Part shown: positions 38,789 through 49,267 of the stretch, in pieces
Position numbering within the stretch: position 1 is the first letter of the stretch
Layout: every line of letters begins with the position of its first letter
DNA from: Bacteroidota bacterium
GTDB taxonomy: Bacteria > Bacteroidota > Bacteroidia > Cytophagales > Spirosomataceae
Assembly: GCA_020161355.1 (NCBI GenBank)
Contig: JAIUOF010000007.1
Span: 124,001 to 188,000 of the forward strand
Direction: 5' to 3'
Length of the DNA: 64,000 bases
Program-made: the position numbers and the translations under genes
The notes under the pieces: model-generated
Database searches by the model: none
Told to the model about the DNA's origin: nothing
The model's input: only the letters and a program-made list of their open reading frames with translations

Positions 38789-41431
38789 TCAATCTTCATT
38801 CACCTCCTGTATCAAATCAGCTACCAGTCCTGTCCAGCCGGTTTGGTGGGCAGCACCTAGTCCGCGGCCATTGTCACCATGGAAATACTCAAAAAACAGG
38901 TAATAGTCTTTGAAATAAGGACTTTCATTGAAGATTTTTTCTTCCCCATTGAAAGCCATTTTTTCGGATTTATCTTTTTTGAAAAGATTTACCAGCCTTT
39001 TTGAAATCTCTGTAGCGGCTTCTTTTATGGTTACAATCTGACCTGAATTGGTCGGATATTCAACCTCATAATCCTCACCATAATATTGAGAATATTTATG
39101 TAAAGAATTTATAATTAAATAATTAAGAGGAAACCACACCGGTCCACGCCAATTCGAATTTCCCCCCATAATCGTAAGGTCTGACTCACCCGGTGTATAT
39201 TCTACTTTCAGGTTTTCGCCTTTCAAATTGAAATGATAAGGAGAATCTTTATGGAATTTTGACAAGGATCTGATACCGTAATCAGACAAAAACTCACTTT
39301 CATCAAAAAGTCGCTTAAATACCATTCTCATTCGGTGACCACGCAACAATGAAAGCAAATGCGTGGCACCTTTGCCGGGTTCATGCCATCTCGAGATCAA
39401 TGAAGCCAGATCAGGGCGGTTTTTTAGAATCCATTCCAGTCTCCTTTTAAAATCAGGAAGTTTATTTAATAATTCTTCGTCGATTACTTCTACCGCACAA
39501 AGTGGAATTAATCCCACCAATGATCTGATTTTCAGGAACAAAGTATGAGCATCAGGCGTGTATATTTTGTCATAATAAAACTGATCTTCTTCGTCCCAGA
39601 GACCCATATTCGATTCACTCATAGGCTGGTTGATAGCCGCAGCAATATACAGAAAATGCTCAAAAAACTTGGAGGCCATGTCCTGATATGCCGGTCTTTC
39701 CAGCGATATCTCACAAGCGATCTTCAGCATATTGAGCGTATAAATGGCCATCCAGCCGGTGGCATCGGCCTGCTGCAGTTTCAGCCCCGGGATCTGGGCA
39801 TTGCGATCAAAAACGCCGATATTATCAAGGCCGAGAAACCCTCCTCCAAAAATATTATTGCCATCCTCGTCTTTTTGATTGACCCACCAGGTGAAATTGA
39901 GAAGCAACTTATGAAAAATCCTTTCCAGGAACTTCACATCTCCTACGCCACCGTTCATTTCTTTATCGGTTTCATAAACCTTCCATGTAGCCCAGGCGTG
40001 AACGGGAGGGTTTACATCTGAAAAATTCCATTCATAGGCAGGAATCTGACCGTTTGGATGCATGTAGTATTCTCTCAAGACAACCGCCAATTGCCTTTTG
40101 GCAAAATCTGGGTCGATTCGGGCCAAAGTAGCGGTATGAAATGCCAAATCCCATGCGGCAAACCACGGATATTCCCATTTATCGGGCATAGAAAGGATGT
40201 TGGCCATATAGGCATGTTTCCAGGGTGAATTACGCTCAAATGCCCTTCCTCTGAACTCAAACGGCATTTTTGGGTCGCCGTTCATCCATTGATCAATGTT
40301 GTAATAATAAAATTGCTTACTCCACATCATACCGGCAAAAGCCTGTCTTTGAATCGCTTTTTCTTCCTCAGACTTAATATCTTTTTGCACAAAAGCATAG
40401 AAGTCATCGGCATCTTTTTTGGCGGTTTCAAAGACCTCCTCAATGTCTTCAAGCGGGTTTTCAATGTTTTCCTTATCACAAAAACGGTAAAAATATTCCT
40501 GCTTTGCCCCACTTTTAATAACCGCAGAATACTTCGCCGACATTTTGGTGCCGATTTTTTTCTGATTTACAGCTTCTTTTTTACCGTTGATGATGTATTC
40601 GTTGATTCCGTCTTTCAGAAATTCGTTCTCATTCTCTTTACCGAAGACCTTTTCAAGATTGGTTTCATTTTCACAAAAAATCAGTTCATCAGCTTCTTTA
40701 AAATACACCCACATGGGGTCAAACAAGCGATGTTTTACTTCAATTTTTTGATTGTCAATGGCTTTAAGTACAGGCTTTTCATCATATTCATCATAACCCC
40801 AATCCCATGTGTTACGGAACCATACCGTGGGTAACACTGTGAGTGGTGCAGCGTGATTGCTGCGGTTAAGAACCGTAACTTTTACATAAATATCGTTGAT
40901 GTCTTTTTTTGCATATTCTATAAATATGTCGAAATAATTGTCATCTTCAAAAACCCCGGTGTCGACCAATTCAAATTCCAGAGCATTGATTCCCCTTTCT
41001 TGGTTGGCTTTAACTAGTTGATCATAAGGGAATTCCGAAATGGGGTATTTGTACAGCATTTTCATGTACGAATGTGTAGGGGTGCTGTCCAAATAATAAT
41101 AAAGCTCTTTTACGTCTTCTCCGTGATTGCCTTCATTATTGGTAAGTCCAAAAAGTCTTTCTTTTAGGATGTCATCTTTGTGGTTCCAAAAAGCCAGAGC
41201 CAGACAGATATGCTGTTTGTTATCGGAAATACCTCCTATGCCATCCTCGCCCCATCTGTATGCTCTTGAGCGTGCAATGTCGTGACTGAAATAGTTCCAG
41301 GCATCACCATAAATGCTGTAGTCTTCCCGCACTGTTCCCCATTGTCTTTCTGACAGATAAGGACCCCATTTTTTCCAGCCTTTGTTGTCAGCTCTTTCGG
41401 CCAGCCTTTGTTTTTCTTTTAATAACGACAT
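38789..41431 (-). CDS. GH63/MGH1-like glucosidase
   Basis: This 880-residue protein resembles the bacterial GH63-like group (mannosyl-oligosaccharide glucosidase-like, MGH1-like domain). Features include KKWGPYLSERQWGTVREDYS near the start, the (alpha/alpha)6-barrel motifs WEYPWFAAWDLAFHTATLAR and YYMHPNGQIPAYEWNFSDVN, and WRGPVWFPLNYLI near the end. There is no signal peptide, so it is probably cytoplasmic, acting on alpha-glucosides or similar glycosides. It is transcribed with the NodB-type deacetylase. Confidence 0.88.
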   Translation of the reverse strand: MSLLKEKQRLAERADNKGWKKWGPYLSERQWGTVREDYSIYGDAWNYFSHDIARSRAYRWGEDGIGGISDNKQHICLALAFWNHKDDILKERLFGLTNNEGNHGEDVKELYYYLDSTPTHSYMKMLYKYPISEFPYDQLVKANQERGINALEFELVDTGVFEDDNYFDIFIEYAKKDINDIYVKVTVLNRSNHAAPLTVLPTVWFRNTWDWGYDEYDEKPVLKAIDNQKIEVKHRLFDPMWVYFKEADELIFCENETNLEKVFGKENENEFLKDGINEYIINGKKEAVNQKKIGTKMSAKYSAVIKSGAKQEYFYRFCDKENIENPLEDIEEVFETAKKDADDFYAFVQKDIKSEEEKAIQRQAFAGMMWSKQFYYYNIDQWMNGDPKMPFEFRGRAFERNSPWKHAYMANILSMPDKWEYPWFAAWDLAFHTATLARIDPDFAKRQLAVVLREYYMHPNGQIPAYEWNFSDVNPPVHAWATWKVYETDKEMNGGVGDVKFLERIFHKLLLNFTWWVNQKDEDGNNIFGGGFLGLDNIGVFDRNAQIPGLKLQQADATGWMAIYTLNMLKIACEISLERPAYQDMASKFFEHFLYIAAAINQPMSESNMGLWDEEDQFYYDKIYTPDAHTLFLKIRSLVGLIPLCAVEVIDEELLNKLPDFKRRLEWILKNRPDLASLISRWHEPGKGATHLLSLLRGHRMRMVFKRLFDESEFLSDYGIRSLSKFHKDSPYHFNLKGENLKVEYTPGESDLTIMGGNSNWRGPVWFPLNYLIINSLHKYSQYYGEDYEVEYPTNSGQIVTIKEAATEISKRLVNLFKKDKSEKMAFNGEEKIFNESPYFKDYYLFFEYFHGDNGRGLGAAHQTGWTGLVADLIQEVNED

Positions 41432-41492
41432 AGATTATTACTTCGGTTGCACAAAAATATCTTTTCGGATTATGGTTCAAAGGTTTAAACCC

Positions 41493-42260
41493 TTATTCCT
41501 CAAAAATGTATTCTATTTCCTTGATATTGTAATATTTTTCCTGATTATTTACTTTCAAAATTAATAATCCATTGCGAGCAACATCCAGAATAATTCCTTC
41601 AAATAGCTCTGAGTTTGATTTATAAATTCCTGATATTCTGAATCTTAAAAGGTGTTCCAGGTATTTATTTTTAAGATTTTCAAATTTTCCATTTTTCAAA
41701 AAAAGGATATTTTTTTCGAAATGCTCCAATATTTTTTCAATTACTGTTTCCCGGTTAATGTCCAGGGAAAGTATTTTTGAAACCGAGGTGGCTCTGGCGT
41801 TTTCAAAATTTCTCTGATTTATATTAATACCAATCCCGACCACCGACTTATCCATTTTATTACCAGAAAGACTGTTTTCAATCAATATACCTCCAAGTTT
41901 TTGCTCGTTAAAATATATGTCATTGGGCCATTTGATTTTGAGCCCTCCCTCACTGATAAACTCTGATAGAGCTTCGACCACCGAAAGTGCCGTACAAATA
42001 CTCAAATCGTATTGATTGTCAAGTCTTAAGAAATCAGTCCTGACCATTAGACTCATCAGAATATTTTGGCCTGCTGCACTTTCCCATTGGTTTCCCCTTT
42101 GACCTTTTCCCTGGGTTTGCAAATCTGTGAATATGACAGTTCCGTCAATAAATTTGGAATTTTGAATCATTTCACTTGCGATATCGTTGGTAGAATGACA
42201 AGATGGCAGAAAAATCACATTTTTCCCGACAAAAAAAGTTTTGGGTCGAATTTTGAGCAA
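41493..42260 (-). CDS. birA: Biotin--[acetyl-CoA-carboxylase] ligase
   Basis: The 255-residue enzyme attaches biotin to the carrier protein of acetyl-CoA carboxylase. Motifs: the adenylate loop TQGKGQRGNQWESAAGQNI (variant of GRGRRG), KWPNDIYFNEQKLGGILIE and VGIGINI. There is no N-terminal helix-turn-helix, so it lacks the DNA-binding repressor role of E. coli BirA. It is divergent from rsfS-ftsH, an arrangement common in Bacteroidota. Confidence 0.93.
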   Translation of the reverse strand: MLKIRPKTFFVGKNVIFLPSCHSTNDIASEMIQNSKFIDGTVIFTDLQTQGKGQRGNQWESAAGQNILMSLMVRTDFLRLDNQYDLSICTALSVVEALSEFISEGGLKIKWPNDIYFNEQKLGGILIENSLSGNKMDKSVVGIGININQRNFENARATSVSKILSLDINRETVIEKILEHFEKNILFLKNGKFENLKNKYLEHLLRFRISGIYKSNSELFEGIILDVARNGLLILKVNNQEKYYNIKEIEYIFEE

Positions 42261-42348
42261 AATGATTTAATTTAGCGTTTTAAAAAAATCTGTGATGTGG
42301 GAAAATAATGCCACCCACCGCTCGCAAATTTAACTATTAAAGATTTGA

Positions 42349-42744
42349 ATGAAAAAAACTAAGAATATTTCAAGCGAACAACTTTGCGATCTGGTAATAA
42401 ACGGGATGCAGGAAAAAAAAGGATTTGATATCGTGAAGCTTGATCTGAGAAAAATTCCGGGAACAATTACTGATTTTTTTGTTATATGTTCGGGAAACTC
42501 CGATACCCAAATTGATGCCATCGCAGGCTCGGTAGAGGAGGAAGTAGTGAAGGCAGCCAAAGAACTCCCGTGGCATAAAGAGGGGATTCAAAACAAAGAG
42601 TGGATTCTGCTCGATTATATTGATGTGGTAGTGCATGTTTTCAAAAAAGACAGGCGAGAGTTTTATGACATCGAGTCGCTTTGGGGCGATGCCGATTTTT
42701 CTTATTATGGTGATACTTTGGAGGCCTCAAAAGTGCCTTTATAA
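42349..42744 (+). CDS. rsfS: Ribosome silencing factor RsfS
   Basis: The 131-residue protein has the Iojap/RsfS fold and motifs (ITDFFVICSGNSDTQIDAI, WILLDYIDVVVHVF, RREFYDIESLWGDA). It binds protein L14 of the large ribosomal subunit and blocks subunit joining under starvation. It lies 30 bases upstream of ftsH, with which it is probably co-transcribed. Confidence 0.95.
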   Translation: MKKTKNISSEQLCDLVINGMQEKKGFDIVKLDLRKIPGTITDFFVICSGNSDTQIDAIAGSVEEEVVKAAKELPWHKEGIQNKEWILLDYIDVVVHVFKKDRREFYDIESLWGDADFSYYGDTLEASKVPL

Positions 42745-42774
42745 TCAGGTGATTTAAAATTTTAATTTTTTATA

Positions 42775-44802
42775 ATGTCAGATAACAACAATATTCCTCA
42801 ACCAAGAAAAAAAATCAACCCAAATCCGGGAGGAATCCAGGGATGGGTAATTGCGGGTTTGATTTTCGCTATCATTGGGTTACTTTTTATTAATGGTTCA
42901 ACCAAGCTGAGTTCGATTTCCTACAAATCATTTGAAAAAATGGTCAGTAAAGGTGATGTTGACAAGGTTTCAATCGTAAAAGGTACCAACTCCCTGGAAA
43001 TCAATCTAACCCCTCAGGCCTTACAAAAAGCCGAATATGTGAAAAGTTTGGGTCAAAACAAATATTCGACCGGCCCCCATCTTAAAGTTGATATTATTTC
43101 CGAGGATTCGTTTATGAACGAATACACGCATTTTCTGGAAAAATCAACCCTTCCAGATGAAATCAAATCCAGATTATATCCTGAGACCGTGAGCCGCTCT
43201 GACTACATGAGTATGCTATGGCAATGGCTTCCGTTGATTTTCTTTTTTGGGTTGATGTATTTTGTCATGACCCGAATGTCGGGTGGTGGACCGGGTGGAG
43301 CTCTTTTCAATATTGGAAAATCAAAGGCGGCATTGTTTGATGCGGATAATAAAGTAAAAATCACTTTTGCCGATGTAGCAGGTCTTGATGAAGCCAAAGA
43401 AGAATTGACCGAAATAGTTGAATTCCTGAAAAAACCGGGCAAATACACTGAGCTGGGTGGAAAAATACCCAAAGGTGCATTGTTGGTGGGCCCTCCGGGT
43501 ACCGGTAAGACCCTGATGGCCAAGGCGGTTGCAGGCGAGGCCTCAGTTCCGTTTTTCTCACTTTCAGGTTCTGACTTTGTGGAGATGTTTGTGGGTGTGG
43601 GTGCTGCACGTGTACGTGACTTATTTAAGCAGGCCAAAGAAAAAGCACCGTGTATTATCTTTATCGATGAGATTGACGCAGTGGGGCGTAGCCGTGGAAA
43701 GGGTGCCATGCCGGGTGGTAACGACGAGCGTGAAAATACCTTAAACTCCCTTTTGGTGGAGATGGATGGTTTTGGTTCAGATTCCGGAATTATTATTCTG
43801 GCTGCTACCAACCGACCTGATGTCCTTGATTCAGCTTTATTACGTCCTGGTCGTTTTGACCGTCAGATAAGTGTGGATGTGCCGGATATCAATGGCCGCG
43901 AGGCCATCTTTAAAGTGCATCTTAAACCTGTAAAAATTGCCGAGGAGGTAGATCCCAAAAAACTGGCTGCTCAAACGCCCGGATTTGCGGGTGCAGAAAT
44001 AGCTAATGTTTGTAATGAAGCCGCCCTTCTGGCTGCCAGAAGAGGAAAAACACAGGTGGAAATGAAAGATTTTCAGGATGCTATTGACCGTGAAATCGGA
44101 GGTCTTGAAAAGAAAAACAAGCTTATTTCACCGGAAGAAAAAGAAATTGTCGCTTTCCATGAAGCAGGTCATGCTATTACAGGGTGGTTTCTGGAGCACG
44201 CCAATCCTTTGGTGAAAGTAAGTATAGTGCCCCGGGGAATCGCTGCTTTAGGTTATGCTCAATATCTGCCAAGAGAGCAGTATTTGTACCGCACTGAGCA
44301 ACTTTTTGATGAAATGTGTATGGCTTTGGGCGGTAGAGCCGCTGAAGAGGTTGTTTTTGGGAAGATTTCGACAGGTGCCCTGAGCGACCTTGAGAAAATC
44401 ACCAAAATGGCCTATAGTATGGTGACTATCTATGGAATGAATGATAAAATCGGAAATGTGTCGTTTTACGATTCAAAAGGACAAAACGAATACTCCTTTA
44501 CCAAGCCTTATTCCGACCAAACTGCTCAAATGATTGACGAAGAAGTCAAGAAATTGATTGATCTGGCTTACAGCACTACCAAGGAGCTCTTGATTGAAAA
44601 GCGTGATAAACTTGACATTTTGGCCAAAGAATTGTTGAAACGCGAGATTATCTATCAGCATGACCTCGAAGAACTCATTGGTAAAAGACCTTTTGAAAAA
44701 GAGACTTCCTATCAGGAATTTTTAAATAAAAAAGACGAAGAGCCGGCAGAAGTATCTCAGGAGGAAAAATCTGAAGAAAAAGAGGAGTCTCAGGCAAGCT
44801 GA
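42775..44802 (+). CDS. ftsH: ATP-dependent zinc metalloprotease FtsH
   Basis: The 675-residue protein degrades damaged membrane proteins and regulatory proteins. It has two transmembrane segments ([34 protein letters not shown]), an AAA+ module with Walker A GPPGTGKT (239-246), Walker [10 protein letters not shown], and the second region of homology [18 protein letters not shown]. The zinc protease site is H462-EAG-H466. An acidic tail ([20 protein letters not shown]) closes it. It is followed by a strong terminator. Confidence 0.98.
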   Translation: MSDNNNIPQPRKKINPNPGGIQGWVIAGLIFAIIGLLFINGSTKLSSISYKSFEKMVSKGDVDKVSIVKGTNSLEINLTPQALQKAEYVKSLGQNKYSTGPHLKVDIISEDSFMNEYTHFLEKSTLPDEIKSRLYPETVSRSDYMSMLWQWLPLIFFFGLMYFVMTRMSGGGPGGALFNIGKSKAALFDADNKVKITFADVAGLDEAKEELTEIVEFLKKPGKYTELGGKIPKGALLVGPPGTGKTLMAKAVAGEASVPFFSLSGSDFVEMFVGVGAARVRDLFKQAKEKAPCIIFIDEIDAVGRSRGKGAMPGGNDERENTLNSLLVEMDGFGSDSGIIILAATNRPDVLDSALLRPGRFDRQISVDVPDINGREAIFKVHLKPVKIAEEVDPKKLAAQTPGFAGAEIANVCNEAALLAARRGKTQVEMKDFQDAIDREIGGLEKKNKLISPEEKEIVAFHEAGHAITGWFLEHANPLVKVSIVPRGIAALGYAQYLPREQYLYRTEQLFDEMCMALGGRAAEEVVFGKISTGALSDLEKITKMAYSMVTIYGMNDKIGNVSFYDSKGQNEYSFTKPYSDQTAQMIDEEVKKLIDLAYSTTKELLIEKRDKLDILAKELLKREIIYQHDLEELIGKRPFEKETSYQEFLNKKDEEPAEVSQEEKSEEKEESQAS

Positions 44803-44828
44803 GAAACCATTAAATGATAAATTAAAAG

Positions 44829-44851
44829 ACCTCCCTCGTGGAGGTTTTTTT
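44829..44851 (+). terminator. Terminator after ftsH
   Basis: ACCTCC (44829-44834) / GGAGGT (44840-44845) with a 5-base loop, then seven T, preceded by AAAAG. Confidence 0.9.
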
Positions 44852-45008
44852 GTGATTTCTCCCGGCGTGAAATTGATATTTATTGATTTTTGCAAATAAT
44901 TTGTGCTAATAATTCCGTTTTGAAGTATATAAATCAAACATTGGCATTATTTTTATTCCAGTATTAGTTGTGAAAACAATTGCTTTCTTGAAAATCGATT
45001 TTCCTAAT

Positions 45009-47342
45009 ATGCAAAAAACTAAAATTTTAGCATTTTTTCTACTGATTTGGTCAAATGCTTTTGCCCAAAATATAATTAATTCCGAAAAAGTATATCTTCA
45101 TACCGACAGGGATACCTATTTTCCCGGTGATACGATTTGGTATAAAGCATATGTACTTGATGCTTCATCGCACAAGGAGTCATTGAAGTCTGGCGTTTTA
45201 AATGTTTCTCTTAAAAACCCTGAAGATAAACTTATCAAATTCAATAAAGTATATCTCAATAAGGGAACTGCATTTATGCAAATGGTACTCTCCAAAAATG
45301 CTGCTCCGGGAATATACAAGCTGGAAGCCTACACTAAAATGATGAAAACCGATGGTGAAAGTTTCTTTTTTGAAAAATCAATTAAAGTAATTCCACGGAT
45401 TCCTGCTCCTGAAAAGAAAATTACGCTCAAAAATATCAAACCTCTAATTGAGTTTTTCCCTGAAGGTGGAAACCTCGTGGCGGGTCTTGATTGTAAAGTG
45501 GGGTTCAGATTTAATCAAACCGACAGTATTCCTAAGGGTTTTGAGGGGATAATTGTGGACCAATCAGGAAAAGAAGTTGCCTATTTTTATAATGCTTATA
45601 AAGGGATGGGTACTTTTATCCTTAAGCCTGATTACAACCAAAGTTATAAAGCGATTTTTGACTACGGGAAGTCTAAAAAGGAATTTCTGCTACCGGCAGT
45701 CATGCAGGAAGGTTACGTGATATCTGCTGATAATGTGGTTTTTAGTGAAGGGATTCTGATAAATATTCATTCTAATAAAAATGAGCCCGAGAACTTAAGG
45801 ATTTATGCTCATCAAAGAGGAATTGAACTGTTAAATATTCCTTTTCAGACGATAAATTCGGTGTATAAATTTGTGATCGGTGATGTGATTGTTGAGCAGG
45901 ATGGTTTGATTGAGATTTTGTTATTGGATCAGAATAATAAAGTTCTGAATAAAAGACTGGTTTATTATCAAAAAGGTAACAGACCAAAAGTAAGCTTTGA
46001 AAAAGTAAAAAAAGTGCTTTTACCCAAAGGAAAAGTGGAGTTTGATTTGGTAATAAAAGACGGCAATACACCACTCAAAAATGCAAATATTTCAGTATCT
46101 GTTCGGGATGCAGTCTTAAGTAAAGCTATTCAGGGTGAAGAATCTGATATGTACAATTTTCTTCAGGTAAATTCTGATTTGGTTCAGAAAATCAACCAGT
46201 TGGATACTTTATTCAAAATGCCAAAGACTGTTTCAAAAAACAATTTTGACGTTTTGATGCTGACTATGGAGAGTCGAAAATCGAAATTTGATTCACGCCC
46301 AGCTGAAGAGATTGAAACTGCGTTGAAGTTTGAAGGAGTTGTCTCTCAGGGAGATACGATTTTGAAAAATCAAAAGATTGATTTGTTTGTGATGGACAAA
46401 GCTTCATTGGCTGCTCGTGAGGTGACTACTGACTCTGTCGGGCATTTTGTGATTTCAGGTCCATGGATTGATTCTGTTAAAGTTTTGGGGATGCAGGAAA
46501 TAGGTAAGTGGTTAACCATAAAGCCCATAGTTGATTCCTCAATGCTAGTCGTTGCCGAAAATCAGGCAATTAATAAGCCTGTGGCTCAGGGAACTGCAGT
46601 TGTGAAACAGGCACCTAAGCCGGGTACTACACCTGTAAAATCCACAGGGAGTACTCCCGTAAAGACCGGAACTGCCACCAAGCCAGCAGCTGTTCCTGCC
46701 AAAACACCAGCACCTAAAAGTGTTGAATTGAAAGAAGTGGTTATCAAAGGCAAAAAAGGACTCGATGTAAGGAATGATTACCGCCGTAAACCTTACAATT
46801 GGGAAGCCGACAAAGAATTGGTGGTGGTAGAGGATCTTTCCAAAAAATACAATTCGGCTGCCGTAATGATCAAAGATAATCTTACGGATTTGTCAACTTC
46901 TGATATCAAATTAATGGTTGACGGTAAATTTATCCCTCCGGTGTATTTAAATGTTATTAAGTCAGAAGACGTTGTATTAGTTGATTTGATAACAAAGAAA
47001 GAAAAGCTTGCTAAATTTTCGGGAGAAGAAAAACCTGTAATTCATATTCTTACCCAAAAAGGGAAGCATATTGAAAGCATTTTCGAAAACCCAAAAACTG
47101 CCAAATGGATGGGATTGGGATTTGGGAAAAGTATTTGGATGCCTAATTATGCCAAAAAGCCTGTTTCGGTAAAACCTGACCGCAGAGTTACCTTGTTCTG
47201 GAGTCCGGAAATGAAAACCAACGCTGAAGGAAAAACCCATATAGAGTTTTATAATTCCGACCTTTCAAAAAGTTATTACGTGACGGTTTCAGGCACTGAT
47301 TCCAAGGGAAAAGTGATTTACTATGAAGGATTGCTGAAGTAA
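45009..47342 (+). CDS. Exported MG2-domain (macroglobulin-like) protein
   Basis: The ATG at 45009 (MQKTKILAFFLLIWSNAFAQ) gives a signal peptide; an earlier GTG at 44970 does not. The N-terminus after it (EKVYLHTDRDTYFPGDTIWY) is the MG2 signature of alpha-2-macroglobulin-like proteins. Further immunoglobulin-like regions follow, then a Pro/Thr/Lys-rich linker (KPGTTPVKSTGSTPVKTGTA), a small plug-like segment (ELKEVVIKGKKG) and a last beta-domain ending VIYYEGLLK. No thioester motif is seen. Such proteins occur near TonB systems, but the ligand is unknown. It is convergent with ggt, four bases apart. Confidence 0.8.
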   Translation: MQKTKILAFFLLIWSNAFAQNIINSEKVYLHTDRDTYFPGDTIWYKAYVLDASSHKESLKSGVLNVSLKNPEDKLIKFNKVYLNKGTAFMQMVLSKNAAPGIYKLEAYTKMMKTDGESFFFEKSIKVIPRIPAPEKKITLKNIKPLIEFFPEGGNLVAGLDCKVGFRFNQTDSIPKGFEGIIVDQSGKEVAYFYNAYKGMGTFILKPDYNQSYKAIFDYGKSKKEFLLPAVMQEGYVISADNVVFSEGILINIHSNKNEPENLRIYAHQRGIELLNIPFQTINSVYKFVIGDVIVEQDGLIEILLLDQNNKVLNKRLVYYQKGNRPKVSFEKVKKVLLPKGKVEFDLVIKDGNTPLKNANISVSVRDAVLSKAIQGEESDMYNFLQVNSDLVQKINQLDTLFKMPKTVSKNNFDVLMLTMESRKSKFDSRPAEEIETALKFEGVVSQGDTILKNQKIDLFVMDKASLAAREVTTDSVGHFVISGPWIDSVKVLGMQEIGKWLTIKPIVDSSMLVVAENQAINKPVAQGTAVVKQAPKPGTTPVKSTGSTPVKTGTATKPAAVPAKTPAPKSVELKEVVIKGKKGLDVRNDYRRKPYNWEADKELVVVEDLSKKYNSAAVMIKDNLTDLSTSDIKLMVDGKFIPPVYLNVIKSEDVVLVDLITKKEKLAKFSGEEKPVIHILTQKGKHIESIFENPKTAKWMGLGFGKSIWMPNYAKKPVSVKPDRRVTLFWSPEMKTNAEGKTHIEFYNSDLSKSYYVTVSGTDSKGKVIYYEGLLK

Positions 47343-47345
47343 TTC

Positions 47346-49121
47346 TCAATAACCTTTACTGGTATTGTCGGCCCTGGGATCTGAGGCACCTTCAAGCGTT
47401 CCGTCGGGATGAACCATGATACAATCCATCCTGCCCAGAGTTCCCTTTTGCTGGTCGATTTCGTAGCCTTTGTTTCGCAAGTTTTTAGCGGCATTTTCAG
47501 TGATGGCATTGGGCTCAAAAACCGTCCTGTCAGGCAACCATTGATGGTGAAACTTCAAAGCATTTACGGCTTGTTGCATACTCATTTTGTGGTCGGTAAC
47601 GTTCAGTATAGTTTGATATACCGAGGTTATGATTGTGCTCCCTCCTGGAGTCCCCACCACCATGAGAAGCTTTCCATCTTTCTCAACAATAGTCGGAGTC
47701 ATCGAGCTTAACATTCTTTTTTCCGGAGCAATTTCGTTGGCTTTGTTTCCAATCAGTCCAAACATATTGGGTACTCCGGCTTTGATACTGAAGTCATCCA
47801 TTTCATTATTCATCAAAAAACCAGCACCCTGCACTATCACCTTGCTTCCATAAGCACCGTTAAGGGTGGTAGTGATTGAAACGGCATTTCCTTCGCCGTC
47901 AACCACTGAATAGTGAGTGGTCTCATCTGATTCATATCCTGGTACTAGTCCACCTGAGATATCAATGCTCTTAGTAGCTTTAGTACTGTCATAATTACTC
48001 CATCTTTCTCTCAAATATTTGTAGCTGATAAGTTCTGCCATTGGTACTTTCACAAAATCCATGTCGCCCATCCATTTTGCTCTGTCGGCATAAACCCTTC
48101 TTTCTGCTTCAATCATAACCTGAACCGTTTTTTCTGAATTCCAGCCCCATTTTTGCAGAGGATAAGGTTCTGTAAACCTTAAAAGTTGTATCAAAGCCAC
48201 CCCCCCGCTTGAAGACGGTGGCATGGTGATAATATTAAATTCCTTATATTTTGCCTGAAGGGGTGTACGCCAGGCTGAATGATATTTTTTAAGGTCTTCG
48301 ATCGAAATGATTCCTCCACCTTTTTGCATTTCAGCTACCAATTGGTCTGCTACTTTTCCTGCATAAAAACCTTCTCTTTTATGTTTTTGTATGGCTTCAA
48401 GTGTAGTTGCAAGGTCTTTCTGTACCAAAAGGTCACCTTTTACCCATTTGGAACCATCCGGTTTCTTGAAATAGGGAGATGCTTTTCCATTTACCTCTTC
48501 AAAAACCTGAACATTGTTATTAAGTCCTAATGCCTCTCTTTCGGTTAAAACTACACCCTCTCCGGCAAGCCGGATGGCAGGCTCAAGAAGCTTAGTCCAG
48601 GGCAATTTTCCATGTTTTTGGTGCATTTCCACCATACCATCTACTGATCCGGGTACACCAGATGCGAGGTGGCCTTTTAAGCTTAGTCCATTAATTACAT
48701 TTCCGGCTGAATCCAGATACATATCCCGGTGAGCTTTTAAGGGTGCTTTTTCTCTGAAATCCAGTGTAAAGGCTTTTCCATTTTTATTTCTAATCACCGC
48801 GAAACCACCACCTCCTAGGTTGCCGGCAAATGGGAAGACTACAGCCAAGGCAAAATGGGTGGCAACAGCGGCATCAACAGCATTTCCACCTGCTTTTAGG
48901 ATATCAAGGCCTGCCTGACTTGCCTCAGCATGTGCCGAAGCCACCATCCCATTTTTTCCAAATACACCTTTTTTATCAGAATAAAATGTCTTGATAGATG
49001 GATCTTCCTCAAAGAGTGTAAAAAGATCTTTTTTGTCCTCAGATTTCTTTAAAGTTTTTTGAGTTTTGCATGATCCCAAAAATGCAAAAAGTAAGGCCAG
49101 TGACCAATATTTAAGTTTCAT
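47346..49121 (-). CDS. ggt: Gamma-glutamyltransferase, lipoprotein form
   Basis: The 591-residue enzyme cleaves glutathione and other gamma-glutamyl compounds. It is made as one chain that self-cleaves at T401 of the TTHYSVVD motif, the new N-terminal nucleophile of the small subunit. Other signatures: GGNAVDAAVATHFALAVV, GNLGGGGFAV, MPPSSSGGVALIQLL and GTPGGSTIITSVYQ. The N-terminus MKLKYWSLALLFAFLGSC is a lipoprotein signal (Cys 18), so it is anchored in the envelope. Confidence 0.95.
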   Translation of the reverse strand: MKLKYWSLALLFAFLGSCKTQKTLKKSEDKKDLFTLFEEDPSIKTFYSDKKGVFGKNGMVASAHAEASQAGLDILKAGGNAVDAAVATHFALAVVFPFAGNLGGGGFAVIRNKNGKAFTLDFREKAPLKAHRDMYLDSAGNVINGLSLKGHLASGVPGSVDGMVEMHQKHGKLPWTKLLEPAIRLAGEGVVLTEREALGLNNNVQVFEEVNGKASPYFKKPDGSKWVKGDLLVQKDLATTLEAIQKHKREGFYAGKVADQLVAEMQKGGGIISIEDLKKYHSAWRTPLQAKYKEFNIITMPPSSSGGVALIQLLRFTEPYPLQKWGWNSEKTVQVMIEAERRVYADRAKWMGDMDFVKVPMAELISYKYLRERWSNYDSTKATKSIDISGGLVPGYESDETTHYSVVDGEGNAVSITTTLNGAYGSKVIVQGAGFLMNNEMDDFSIKAGVPNMFGLIGNKANEIAPEKRMLSSMTPTIVEKDGKLLMVVGTPGGSTIITSVYQTILNVTDHKMSMQQAVNALKFHHQWLPDRTVFEPNAITENAAKNLRNKGYEIDQQKGTLGRMDCIMVHPDGTLEGASDPRADNTSKGY

Positions 49122-49267
49122 AAAACAACGTTAAGGTTTTTATTAATATCCAGCGGTCATGGATATTTACCGTTAAATTAATCAAATTGCCTAATTAATA
49201 AAATTGTAAAGTATTATATCATATTTTTTTACAACTTTAAACTCGCAAATTATAAAAATCAGGCATT

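Noticed and set aside
43203..43811. 202-codon frame opposite ftsH
   Set aside because: It mirrors the conserved AAA+ region; the real gene is beyond doubt.
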